From Pedobacter heparinus DSM 2366 (GTDB lineage Bacteria > Bacteroidota > Bacteroidia > Sphingobacteriales > Sphingobacteriaceae): a stretch of DNA of 64,000 nt. The position numbers and the translations under genes were made by a program. Where the stretch lies: contig NC_013061.1 in assembly GCF_000023825.1 (NCBI RefSeq), forward strand, positions 4,650,001-4,714,000. Reading direction: 5' to 3'. Numbering within the stretch: the first letter of the stretch is position 1; the number at the start of each line of letters is the position of its first letter. Positions 53,337 to 62,050 of this stretch are shown here, piece by piece. Below the pieces are notes generated by a model that was given only the letters and a program-made list of their open reading frames with translations, searched no databases and was not told the DNA's origin.

Positions 53337-54440
53337 ATGACAAGCTATTTACAGGAACACCAGCCGATCTATTATATCCTGGTTGTGCTCAGTTCAATTT
53401 CTATTACCTTACTCAGCATCCCATCTATCATATTTATAGCACGTGAAAGGCGGTTGTATGACGACCTGGGACATTTGCGAAAGCTGCATAAAGCTGATGT
53501 GCCGCGTTTGGGTGGTGTGGCCATATTTGTGAGCTTTAGCATTACGCTGCTGTTCTGGAACATTACAGGCCCGGCCTTACCCCTCAATTATCTGTTAACG
53601 GCCTGCATTATGCTGTTTGCGATTGGCATTAAAGACGACTTGGCAGGCGTTAACCACCGTACCAAGTTCATCATACAATTTATTGCAGGCTTAACACTCA
53701 GCGTTGCCGGCAATATCCGGCTCAGCAACCTATATGGCTTGTTTGGCATCTATGAACTCTCCTATTTTCCAAGCGTGCTCCTGTCTATATTGATCATCAT
53801 ATTTATCATTAACGCCTTTAACCTGATCGATGGCATCGACGGGCTGGCCGCCACTACAGGGATCATTGTGAACAGTGTATTTTCAGCCCTGCTGATCAGC
53901 ATGCACCAGTACCAGCTGGCGGCCATTTCCCTGTCGCTGGCAGGCGCTATTCTAGGTTTTATTAAGTTTAACATCAGCCCTGCAAAAATATTTATGGGCG
54001 ATACCGGCTCATTGTTAACCGGACTGGTATCGGCAGTGGTGGCTTTAAAATTCCTGGAAGCGGCACATTCCTCAGGCGGTCTTTTCAGCTGGGGGCCATC
54101 TGCATTGGGCATCTGTATGGCCATTTTAATCGGCCCCCTTTCCGATACCTTAAGGATTTTTGTGGTGCGCTTGTCAAAGGGCAGGTCGCCATTTGTGGGC
54201 GACCGCAACCACATCCACCACCGGATCTTAAAACTGGGTTTCAGCCATCTGCAAACCACCCTCATTTTAGCAGGCCTAAACGGTTCGGTCATTCTGCTGG
54301 CTTTCTTTCTGGCCGATTACGGCAATGGGATCATCATCCTTTCCATCGCCCTGCTCCTGATGTTGTTCAACTGGATACTCACCTATTTTATCCGCTCAAA
54401 AGACCGCGAAAGCTATGCGCTGCGCAATTTGTTTGTTTAA
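53337..54440 (+). CDS. WecA/MraY-family undecaprenyl-phosphate sugar-1-phosphate transferase
   Basis: This 367-residue polytopic membrane enzyme has about ten helices and the family's cytoplasmic motifs: GIKDDLAGVNHRTKF (catalytic Asp pair), NAFNLIDGIDGLAAT and GDRNHIHHRILKLG. It would start the lipid-linked glycan by moving a HexNAc-1-phosphate (GlcNAc-1-P in WecA) to undecaprenyl phosphate. It is the last gene of the operon, and initiating transferases often occupy a terminal place in Bacteroidota capsule loci. No intrinsic terminator is clear in the 121-bp gap that follows. Confidence 0.92.
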   Translation: MTSYLQEHQPIYYILVVLSSISITLLSIPSIIFIARERRLYDDLGHLRKLHKADVPRLGGVAIFVSFSITLLFWNITGPALPLNYLLTACIMLFAIGIKDDLAGVNHRTKFIIQFIAGLTLSVAGNIRLSNLYGLFGIYELSYFPSVLLSILIIIFIINAFNLIDGIDGLAATTGIIVNSVFSALLISMHQYQLAAISLSLAGAILGFIKFNISPAKIFMGDTGSLLTGLVSAVVALKFLEAAHSSGGLFSWGPSALGICMAILIGPLSDTLRIFVVRLSKGRSPFVGDRNHIHHRILKLGFSHLQTTLILAGLNGSVILLAFFLADYGNGIIILSIALLLMLFNWILTYFIRSKDRESYALRNLFV

Positions 54441-54561
54441 TTATTTATATCCTACATATCACTTTTATAAATTTAATTCGCATATTGCAGTAATCCTCCC
54501 TTATTATTTTTTCGAAATCATGTAGCGTTAATTGAACCACAACTAAAGTGTATATCAGACC

Positions 54562-55221
54562 GTGCCCAATTTTAAAGAACTAGCCGAACGCAGCCACCTG
54601 ATGGCCCGATTAAAAATAGAGGAAGAAAAGTACAACAATCTGTTGACCCGATTCAATACACTTTCAAAAGCTACCAGCGATGCCATCTGGGACCTGGACA
54701 TCAAAAGCGGATATATGGTATGGAACAAAGGTATTGTGGGGATTTTTGGTCACCGGGACATTGCCCCTACCCGCGAATGGTGGTTAAGCCATATCCATCC
54801 GGAGGATTTGGACCTGGTGCTTAATGAATTCGAACAGCTGTTCAAAAACCATAAAAACCGGACAAAGACCGAATACCGTTTCAGGTGTGCCGATGGCACC
54901 TATAAATCAGTTTTAGACCGCTCTTTTACCCTTTTCGATGAAGAGGAAAAGCCGGTAAGGATCATTGGTTCTATACAGGACATTACAGAGCGGGTCAATT
55001 ATGTGAATGCCATGCAGGAACAAAATGTCCGGTTAAGGGAGATTTCCTGGATCCAGTCGCACGAAGTACGGGCACCCTTAGCGCGGATCATGGGCCTGGT
55101 GAAGCTGCTGGATGCCACTGCTGAAACCCATCCTGATGTGAAAGAGCTGGTAGGCCACCTTAGCGGATCTGCAGCAGAGCTGGACAATGTGATCAGTAAT
55201 ATCCTTAAACGGACTTCTTAA
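54562..55221 (+). CDS. PAS-HisKA signalling protein lacking a kinase ATPase domain
   Basis: The 219-residue soluble protein (GTG start; ATG 54601 also possible) has a short coiled coil (about 14-36) and a PAS domain with PAC-like end (37-145; SKATSDAIWDLDIKSGYMVW, WLSHIHPEDLDLVLNEF, RIIGSIQDITER). The phospho-acceptor dimerisation helix of histidine kinases is ISWIQSHEVRAPLARIMGL (His167). The protein then stops. No N, G1, F or G2 box follows and downstream DNA does not encode one, so it cannot autophosphorylate alone. It may be a phosphotransfer partner, a hetero-dimerising regulator or a truncated kinase. Confidence 0.82.
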   Translation: MPNFKELAERSHLMARLKIEEEKYNNLLTRFNTLSKATSDAIWDLDIKSGYMVWNKGIVGIFGHRDIAPTREWWLSHIHPEDLDLVLNEFEQLFKNHKNRTKTEYRFRCADGTYKSVLDRSFTLFDEEEKPVRIIGSIQDITERVNYVNAMQEQNVRLREISWIQSHEVRAPLARIMGLVKLLDATAETHPDVKELVGHLSGSAAELDNVISNILKRTS

Positions 55222-55251
55222 TTTAAGCGGCCTTTTGCAGACCGCTTAAAT
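55221..55251. terminator. Hairpin between convergent genes
   Basis: A 10-bp perfect stem ATTTAAGCGG / CCGCTTAAAT (55221-55230 with 55242-55251) with an 11-nt loop lies directly after the PAS-HisKA stop and just before the 3' end of the convergent HTH gene. No strong T-run follows, so termination efficiency is uncertain. Position supports the call. Confidence 0.55.
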
Positions 55252-55258
55252 GTGAGTA

Positions 55259-55582
55259 CTAATCCGGCTGCTCCATTCGTTTTACCCGCTTTTTTCTTTG
55301 CAGCCTTCTGGTCGGTCTTTCTGGTATGCGGTCTATTATTTTTTTATAATGATCGCAGGTGATGTTCTGATTGGTCAGGTCCCCATACTTTACACCAAAA
55401 ATAATTTCCAGTTTTCTGATCGTACTGTAAGGGATGTCCTTTTTACTGGTAATTTTGATCAGGCTGTAATTGATCAGGGTATTGCGCGACACCCCGATAA
55501 CCCGGTGCAACTGAGTGTTCAGCTTTCTGTATTCTATTACAGGAAGCTGGTCCATAAACTCTTTAATTTTATATTTATACAT
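55259..55582 (-). CDS. Small HTH-like DNA-binding protein
   Basis: The 107-residue basic protein has a stretch (about 16-72; IEYRKLNTQLHRVIGVSRNT then INYSLIKITSKKDIPYSTIR and KLEIIFGVKYGDLTN) that reads like a Cro/CI-type helix-turn-helix with an inserted loop. The C-terminal tail is Arg/Lys-rich (RPTRRLQRKKRVKR). I do not recognise a named family. It is alone between the PAS-HisKA protein and the CheB-CheR fusion. A small palindrome about 25 bp upstream of its start could be an autoregulatory site. Effector and targets unknown. Confidence 0.65.
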   Translation of the reverse strand: MYKYKIKEFMDQLPVIEYRKLNTQLHRVIGVSRNTLINYSLIKITSKKDIPYSTIRKLEIIFGVKYGDLTNQNITCDHYKKIIDRIPERPTRRLQRKKRVKRMEQPD

Positions 55583-55604
55583 GGTTAGTGGTTTTTGTTA
55601 ATTT

Positions 55605-55617
55605 AAGCAAGTTGCTT
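55605..55617. promoter_or_regulatory. Short palindrome upstream of the HTH gene
   Basis: AAGCAA-G-TTGCTT is a perfect dyad around a central base, 23-35 bp upstream of the HTH gene start. It could be a binding site for that protein, but palindromes this short are not rare in AT-rich DNA. Confidence 0.3.
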
Positions 55618-55710
55618 GTACAAAACCACAGTATTCACAGGTAAATAAAGCGAAAAAACGGATTTTACAAAATATTGTTTGGCAGGTATAATCGTTTTTT
55701 CAATCAGGCC

Positions 55711-58700
55711 TTAGTGTTTCGGTTTCAGTGGAATCTGGAACCAGAATTCTGATCCCTTACCTTCCTCACTTTGCACGCCGATGGTTCCCCCATGACGGGT
55801 TACGATCTCGGCACAAATGTATAACCCCAGTCCGAGCCCCGAAAACTGGTAATTGACATGATCTACCCTAAAGAACCTGTCGAACACCAATTTTGCCTTA
55901 TCCGGTGCTATACCGATCCCAAAATCCTGCACACATACCCGTATCTCCTTACCCATCAACTTAGTATACACAATCACCACCTTATTGTCAGGCGAATACT
56001 TGATGGCATTCGACAGAAAATTTTTGATCACCTGTTCAATTCTGTGCTGATCGGCATAAATATCGATATCGTCTGTATGTTTAAGGCTAATTTCATATCC
56101 CTCAGTATTCTGCATATCATCCACGCATTCTGCTATCAGTTTACGTATATTAAACTCGCTGTAATTGAATTGCATCTTTCCAGCCTGGATTTTGGATACA
56201 TCCAGCAGGTCATTTACCAGAAATGTTAAATTCTCCAGCTGCCGGTTGGCCTTGTCAATGTAAATGAGCATGTCGCGGTCGGCCGTACCTTTTGCTGCTG
56301 CCCGTTTGGTCAGCTGTAAAAACCCTTTAATACTGGTAATCGGCGTTTTCAGCTCATGGCTTGCAATACTCATAAATTCGTCTTTCTTTTCCATGAGTTC
56401 TTTTTGCAGTTCATTTGTTTTGGTAATGTCTACCATAGAGCCCACCATCCGGTAAGGTGTATTAAAGTCATCGTGTAAAATACTGCCCCGGTCAAAAATA
56501 ATGGCATATTCCCCATTGGCCTTTAACACCCGATACTCTGCCGACCACTGTTTTTCGTTGTTGTTAATGGCCTCGTAAACACTATCCTGCACCCTTTTTC
56601 GGTCTTCCGGATGAATTTTATCAAACCAAAATCCAATATTGCTATTTTCATCCGAATTCGAATAACCAAACATCACATTGAGGTTTTCACTTCTCCACAT
56701 GTTATTATTCACCAGGCTCCAGTCCCATATGGTATCATTGGTGGCCTTGGCAACCTCGTTAAAGCGGTTCTCGCTGGCCGTCAACTCTTTTGTACGCTGT
56801 CTTACCTTTTCTTCCAGCTCTACGTTCAACAGCTTCAGATTTTCCCGCACTGCAATCAGTTCATTATAATTTTTCTTCAGTCGCTGATCGGCCCGTTTAC
56901 GGTCGGTAATGTCGGTTAAGGTTGCGGCAAACCCATCAGACATTTTTACGGCCACCAATTGGAACCACCTTTTGTTCATCAACTGAAATTCAGTCTGTAA
57001 AGAACTGCCTTTCTCTACCACACTGGTATATCTGCCAAACAGGTTACCTTCTGCAAGTTCAGGTAACTGTTTCACCAGCATCGCGTTGTACAGTTCGTCT
57101 TTTTTCTTACCCAGAAAAGCAAGTGCTACATCATTAAAGGCAACGCACTTAAAATCCACGATAAAATATTCCTGGTTCCTGACGGCTGTAAAAGCCATTA
57201 CCGCATTTAAACTTGCATTAAAAACGCCGGAGATGATGTTGTTCAATTCAGTAATGTGCGATACATCCACGAAAGTAATCACAACGCCATCTGTTTTTCT
57301 GTCCTTGCGCAGGTAAGGCAGTATGCGCATCAAACTGCGGTTACCATTTTTTAACTGCACTTCCTTTTCCAATGTCCTGCCGGTAAGCAGAACCGAGCGG
57401 ATATCTTCAGACAGGTTTTCGGCCTTAATGTTATTCGAAATATGGTCAATCGACCTGCCAATATCTGCATCAATCAGGTTTACCATACTTACAGCTGCTG
57501 GGTTAAATTTCCGGATGTATAAATTACCGTCTAAAAAAACCTGACCAATATCCGTACTCCGGAAATAATTGTCAAGGTCATCGTTCAGCTCTACCAATTC
57601 TCTGATTTTCACCTGATGTTCCGTATTTAAGGTGTGCAATTCCTCATTCAGCGATTGCAGTTCTTCATTTCCCGACTGCAGCTCCTCATTTGCAGACAAC
57701 AGCTCCTCATTGCTCGACTGCAACTCCTCATTGGTGGTTTCCATTTCCTCCACTGCGAGCTGCAGATTGCTGCGCGTCTCGTTTAGTTCAGCCTCCAGTT
57801 CAAATACATATTCATTTTGCTGGTCATTGGACAGGAGCGACATCACCAGGTCTTCTTTGTCCGGAATTACCTCCATGGTACTTTCACCAAATACAATCAT
57901 GGTGTAATCATTGCCTTGATGTATTTCTGGGGGCCTGATAGAAATGTTCAGATATACATCATCCTCCTTACGCTTAAAGCGGATCCGTTTCAGGTGTGTA
58001 TTTTTATTTTCCTTCCATGACTTTCGCAGGGCGCTGTTCAAAACAATAGAAATCTCTCTCGGTACCATTTTCAACAGGTTGAGCTCTATCTTATCATCCG
58101 GTAAAGACAGAAACTGCCTGTAATTTCCTACAGCATCCTGTATGATATAGGCTTTGTCGATAAATATTCCAACATAGCCAAGATCATTGGTAATAAATTT
58201 ATTGAAACTCTTTTCTGCTGCTGTAAGCGGAACATCAGCAATGGATTTCTCTTTTTTAGCCTTCTGCTCCAGGATCCTGCCACCCGTGCTATAGGTATTG
58301 TAATTTGAATAATTGATTGGCCCCGACTTCTGGTACACCTTCCATTTACCCGAAATCTCTCTGAGGCCCTCCTTCAGCACAGATGCGGTTTCACTCGATC
58401 CGAGGAACAGGTAACCATCTCTGTTTAGGGAAAAATGAAAGGTTGATAAGATTTTTTCCTGCAATATGCCATTCACATAAATCAGCATGTTGCGGCAGGT
58501 TACCATATCATTCTTTATAAAAGGGGGCGATTTAATCACATCGTGCTTCGCAAATACCACCTGTTTCCGGATTTGGGGAATCACCCCGTAAAATTTACCA
58601 TCCTTTACAAAATACTTGCGGAACAAATCCGGGGGGATTTCCTTAATGATCGATTCCGGATATTTGTTGGCCGATGCAATTTCAATGCTTTTTTCATCAA

Positions 58701-59730
58701 TGTCGGTAGCAAAAACTTTAATGTCCAGTTTTTTACCCGACTGCTCTACACATTCATTCAGCAATACGGCTATAGAATAGGCCTCCTGACCGGTACTGCA
58801 TGCACATACCCATACCTTTACCAGGTCGTTTTCAGTTTTTGCATGAATCAGATCGGGAAATATTTTTTCTGCCAGCAATTCATAAGCCTGATGATCCCTG
58901 AAAAATTTGGTTACCCCGATCAGAAAATCTTTGGCCAGTATTTTAACCTCTTCCTTATCCGATGCCAGGTATTTCACATAATCCTCCAACCGCTTTATCC
59001 TGGTCTCATTCATTCTTCGTCCAATCCGGCGGATAATGGTGGGCGTTTTGTACAAATTAAAATCGTTGCCACTTTGCCGGTGCACCATATTGAAAATTTG
59101 ATCCAGCAATTTTTCATCCATCTTGTCTTCTTCCAGCAGTAATGGTTCTTCTTTGATATAATTGAACAATTCCTGGTACATCTTTTTTGCCGGCAATATA
59201 AAATCTGCATTACCCGAAGAAATTGCACTGTTGGGCATTCCATCAAATTTGGCCGTTTCAGGATCCTGCACCATTACCATTCCACCACATGCTTTAATGC
59301 TTTGTATGCCCCTGGTACCGTCTGTACCGGTACCAGATAAAATGATGGCAATTGCCTTTTCCTTTTTGTCCTCGGCAAGGGTATGCAGAAAAGTGTCTAT
59401 GGCGGTGTTCGGGGCTTTTATCAGCGATTTATCTGCCAGTTTAAGCTTCCCCCGCTTTACGGTCATCAGCTTATTGTTGGGAATGATGTATACACAGTCC
59501 GGTTCAATCAGCATATCATTCGCGGCTTCAATCACCTTCATATTGGTATGCTTGGCCACCAGTTCAACGAGCAGGCTTTTGTAATCGGAAGAAAGGTGCT
59601 GGATGACCACAAAAGAAAAATTTGAGCTTTGTGGCATATGGTCAAAAAACTCATGTATGGCTTCCAGTCCACCTGCCGATGCACCGATTGCAACTATATA
59701 TTTTTCCTTATGTTCAGCCATCATATTCAA
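55711..59730 (-). CDS. CheB-CheR-PAS-histidine kinase fusion protein
   Basis: The 1339-residue cytoplasmic signalling protein (numbered from TTG 59730; ATG 59724 or 59721 is a likelier start) begins with a CheB methylesterase domain (about 8-190; Ser18 in GASAGG, His45, Asp137 in GTGTDGT). A CheR methyltransferase follows (about 205-470; VTKFFRDHQ, SAM site VWVCACSTGQEAYS, NMLIYV). Next come a domain of about 150 residues, a coiled coil with NEEL repeats (640-710), at least three PAS domains (about 720-1105) and a histidine kinase (His1125 in SHELKTPITSIKG; NAIKYSPDN, DFGIGI, SGLGLGLYI boxes). Catalytic residues look intact in all modules. No receiver, MCP or other chemotaxis gene is nearby. 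It directly follows the phytochrome gene. Confidence 0.93.
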   Translation of the reverse strand: MNMMAEHKEKYIVAIGASAGGLEAIHEFFDHMPQSSNFSFVVIQHLSSDYKSLLVELVAKHTNMKVIEAANDMLIEPDCVYIIPNNKLMTVKRGKLKLADKSLIKAPNTAIDTFLHTLAEDKKEKAIAIILSGTGTDGTRGIQSIKACGGMVMVQDPETAKFDGMPNSAISSGNADFILPAKKMYQELFNYIKEEPLLLEEDKMDEKLLDQIFNMVHRQSGNDFNLYKTPTIIRRIGRRMNETRIKRLEDYVKYLASDKEEVKILAKDFLIGVTKFFRDHQAYELLAEKIFPDLIHAKTENDLVKVWVCACSTGQEAYSIAVLLNECVEQSGKKLDIKVFATDIDEKSIEIASANKYPESIIKEIPPDLFRKYFVKDGKFYGVIPQIRKQVVFAKHDVIKSPPFIKNDMVTCRNMLIYVNGILQEKILSTFHFSLNRDGYLFLGSSETASVLKEGLREISGKWKVYQKSGPINYSNYNTYSTGGRILEQKAKKEKSIADVPLTAAEKSFNKFITNDLGYVGIFIDKAYIIQDAVGNYRQFLSLPDDKIELNLLKMVPREISIVLNSALRKSWKENKNTHLKRIRFKRKEDDVYLNISIRPPEIHQGNDYTMIVFGESTMEVIPDKEDLVMSLLSNDQQNEYVFELEAELNETRSNLQLAVEEMETTNEELQSSNEELLSANEELQSGNEELQSLNEELHTLNTEHQVKIRELVELNDDLDNYFRSTDIGQVFLDGNLYIRKFNPAAVSMVNLIDADIGRSIDHISNNIKAENLSEDIRSVLLTGRTLEKEVQLKNGNRSLMRILPYLRKDRKTDGVVITFVDVSHITELNNIISGVFNASLNAVMAFTAVRNQEYFIVDFKCVAFNDVALAFLGKKKDELYNAMLVKQLPELAEGNLFGRYTSVVEKGSSLQTEFQLMNKRWFQLVAVKMSDGFAATLTDITDRKRADQRLKKNYNELIAVRENLKLLNVELEEKVRQRTKELTASENRFNEVAKATNDTIWDWSLVNNNMWRSENLNVMFGYSNSDENSNIGFWFDKIHPEDRKRVQDSVYEAINNNEKQWSAEYRVLKANGEYAIIFDRGSILHDDFNTPYRMVGSMVDITKTNELQKELMEKKDEFMSIASHELKTPITSIKGFLQLTKRAAAKGTADRDMLIYIDKANRQLENLTFLVNDLLDVSKIQAGKMQFNYSEFNIRKLIAECVDDMQNTEGYEISLKHTDDIDIYADQHRIEQVIKNFLSNAIKYSPDNKVVIVYTKLMGKEIRVCVQDFGIGIAPDKAKLVFDRFFRVDHVNYQFSGLGLGLYICAEIVTRHGGTIGVQSEEGKGSEFWFQIPLKPKH
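57613..57741 (-). repeat. Tandem 21-bp repeats encoding NEEL heptads
   Basis: Within the CheB-CheR-kinase gene, codons for residues 664-706 form six imperfect seven-residue repeats of the pattern xxNEELx. They encode a charged coiled coil that links the CheR half to the PAS/kinase half. This motif recurs in known CheB-CheR-PAS proteins. Repeat number may vary between strains. Confidence 0.8.
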
Positions 59731-61260
59731 TCAATTGTATAACTGTTTTGTCCTGAATTCAAACAAGAAACTCCTCAAGGCCTCTGCGGCTTCCAGTTCC
59801 TGCTGTTTCCAGGGCAGGGCATGTTGTTTAACGGTTTGTTTCCATAATTTAAACGAGTTCCTCGGATGATACCTTTTCCCGTCCTTTTCAAAATTGATAG
59901 CCTGGTTGGGGTCGCCCCCCCATTGAATCGTTTCTACCACTTCAGGCCTGAAGCAAAGGATGTAATCTCCTTTATTGTTGTCTATCGGTATGACCAGCAC
60001 ACCACTTGCTATATCAGCAAATTCACTGGCCTCCTCATATAAACCACTCAGGTGTTCCGTTGCAAAAACCTTGTTTATGCTTTTACCTTCTACCCACATC
60101 ATCAGGTTATCTATGGCTTCCTCCGCTGGTACCATTCCCTGAGTTACCATTCTTCCATTTAAAATCATGGCTGCCCCCGTTGCATTAAACAGGTCAGGTA
60201 AACCCAGGCCCTCTTCAGGCAGCAAGCCAGCCACGATATTGTCGGCATCGTAAATCCGGTCTGTCAAAGTACTGCGTATCTGCTGAAGTGAGCTGGAAAA
60301 ATCGTAGTCTTCTTTGTCGAGTATACGTGATACACCATTGGAAATCACTGCCGACAGCCATTCAAAAATAGAGCATACCTCATAATCCAGGTATTTTTCG
60401 GTCAGGTGATGGCAGGAGATCAGTCCCCATAACTCAGCATTTCTGATCACGCGGATAGACATGGACGCGTCAATGTTCATGTTCTTCATGTATTCCAGGT
60501 GCACTGCTACCACGCTTCTCAGGTTACAGTCGGACAAGTCTATGAACGAGTTGGTAACCGGGTTGATCACCGGATATAGGCGAACTGGCTGATAAGACCG
60601 GTTTGGGATCAGCCGGTAAGGATTTTTCAGGTAAAGCTGCCGGGCTTGTTTAGGCACATCAGATGCCGGAAAAGTTTGCCCGATATAAGGTTCAAGCCTT
60701 TCATCTTTTTCCTCTGCTATAACGGTACCATTCCAGTCGCGGTCAAACTGGTACATCAACACCCCGTCAAAGCCCGATATTTTACGGATTTCGTGAACGG
60801 CCAGTTCACAAACTGCCTGCACGGTATCTGCCTGTTCAATGGCAGCCATTATTTTTTTTATTTCCTGGAAAACATCCGTAAAACTCTTTCTTTCCAAATC
60901 CCTGGCTTTTTCCAGTTCAATCAGTATATAGTCTGCTTTAATGTGCATCAAAGCATGGAAATGTTCAGCATTCTGTCCATTTTTTATAGATAGATTGAAG
61001 GGCAGCCTCTGTTTGATACCGGATTTCAAATTATCACTTAATTTGTCCGCACTTTCCACATCCAGGTATTGTGAAAGCGCTGTGCCTACCAGTTCCTGAA
61101 CCGGCCTGCCGGTTATTTCAACTGTATTTTCACTTGCCTGGATGATCTTTAAGCCTTTTGGTTCAAGCACCAGCAGGTAACCATAATCCTGTATCAGGTT
61201 CACGTTATGTAACGGCAAATTGCCGCAAAATTCAGAATCAAAGTTTTTTTTCTCTGCCAT
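59731..61260 (-). CDS. Bacteriophytochrome photosensory protein (PAS-GAF-PHY, no output domain)
   Basis: The 509-residue red/far-red photoreceptor has a biliverdin-binding Cys12 in the N-terminal PAS (EFCGNLPLHNVNLIQDYG). The GAF domain carries FPASDVPKQARQLY (the Asp-Ile-Pro-type chromophore motif, here DVP at 201-203) and the conserved CHH (283-285). The PHY domain has the tongue motifs WGG (447-449) and PRNSF (466-470). These are the key photochemical residues. The protein ends soon after PHY, so it has no histidine kinase or GGDEF output of its own. Its TGA directly precedes the CheB-CheR-kinase gene, making that the obvious partner. A heme oxygenase gene is divergent. Confidence 0.94.
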   Translation of the reverse strand: MAEKKNFDSEFCGNLPLHNVNLIQDYGYLLVLEPKGLKIIQASENTVEITGRPVQELVGTALSQYLDVESADKLSDNLKSGIKQRLPFNLSIKNGQNAEHFHALMHIKADYILIELEKARDLERKSFTDVFQEIKKIMAAIEQADTVQAVCELAVHEIRKISGFDGVLMYQFDRDWNGTVIAEEKDERLEPYIGQTFPASDVPKQARQLYLKNPYRLIPNRSYQPVRLYPVINPVTNSFIDLSDCNLRSVVAVHLEYMKNMNIDASMSIRVIRNAELWGLISCHHLTEKYLDYEVCSIFEWLSAVISNGVSRILDKEDYDFSSSLQQIRSTLTDRIYDADNIVAGLLPEEGLGLPDLFNATGAAMILNGRMVTQGMVPAEEAIDNLMMWVEGKSINKVFATEHLSGLYEEASEFADIASGVLVIPIDNNKGDYILCFRPEVVETIQWGGDPNQAINFEKDGKRYHPRNSFKLWKQTVKQHALPWKQQELEAAEALRSFLFEFRTKQLYN

Positions 61261-61426
61261 CTATTGCTTAGTTATCTGTTTGTCCAGCCTGCATCCCCTA
61301 AATTTGTATAAGTAAAATGGCTGTTGTTTAAACAATGCATTAAATACCAAATAATGTACCAAATTGTTTGCTAAGTTTACCTGCAGATACGTGTTTACGT
61401 TAATCAGAGATTTAATCCCTAAAATA

Positions 61427-61434
61427 TATCTTTG
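61427..61434 (+). promoter_or_regulatory. -7 promoter element for the heme oxygenase gene (TATCTTTG)
   Basis: This exact TAnnTTTG match lies 31 bp before the ATG of the heme oxygenase gene, in the 204-bp divergent gap shared with the phytochrome gene. No matching box is evident on the phytochrome side. Confidence 0.5.
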
Positions 61435-61464
61435 CAGGCGGAAAATAAACAGAATTGAAAAAAA

Positions 61465-62022
61465 ATGATTGCCGATAAAGTTAAAGCACAAACCAGCACT
61501 TACCACAGGGAGCTTGAAGCCATCCTGGTACGGAAAATAAAATCTATCCGTTCGGTACAGGATTACATACAGATCTTAAATGATTTTTACAGTTTTTTTG
61601 CTGGGCTAGAACTGCTGATCAGCAAACATCTGCAGCCTACACTTGCAGATGCAGGTGAGCGAAGGAAAACAGCCGCTATTGCAGATGACCTTAGCTATTT
61701 TAAAGCGAAAGTTCCTGATCTGGCGGCCGGAGCAGAGCTTCCTGTCATTTTAAACCATTTTCAGGCGCTGGGCGCATTGTATGTGATAGAAGGCTCTACG
61801 CTAGGTGGAAAATACATCAGCCAGATGATATCGCAACAGCTGAATATTCCTGTTGATGAGGGTTTATCTTTCTTTAACGGCTACGGAGAAAGTACCATGG
61901 AGATGTGGGCCAGGTTTAAAGATTATTTGAATAAGGAAGCAATTGCTGATGAACAACAGGCAGATGTAATTGAAGCTGCAAATCAGACGTTTTTGAAGTT
62001 TAAAGATTGGGTTGAAGGGTAG
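61465..62022 (+). CDS. bphO: Biliverdin-producing heme oxygenase (BphO-like)
   Basis: The 185-residue soluble heme oxygenase has the proximal heme ligand His14 (TSTYHRELE) and the distal helix motif ALYVIEGSTLGGKYI with its conserved glycines. Length and features match bacterial BphO/HemO. It opens heme to biliverdin, iron and CO. Biliverdin is the chromophore of the adjacent bacteriophytochrome. The gene is transcribed divergently from that photoreceptor gene with its own -7 box. Confidence 0.93.
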   Translation: MIADKVKAQTSTYHRELEAILVRKIKSIRSVQDYIQILNDFYSFFAGLELLISKHLQPTLADAGERRKTAAIADDLSYFKAKVPDLAAGAELPVILNHFQALGALYVIEGSTLGGKYISQMISQQLNIPVDEGLSFFNGYGESTMEMWARFKDYLNKEAIADEQQADVIEAANQTFLKFKDWVEG

Positions 62023-62050
62023 GGTCTGTAATAAATATGCCCTCCTATTT

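Noticed and set aside
55858..59625. Many open frames on the plus strand opposite the CheB-CheR-kinase gene
   Set aside because: They are antisense to a long gene with intact motifs and give no recognisable protein. Typical shadow frames.
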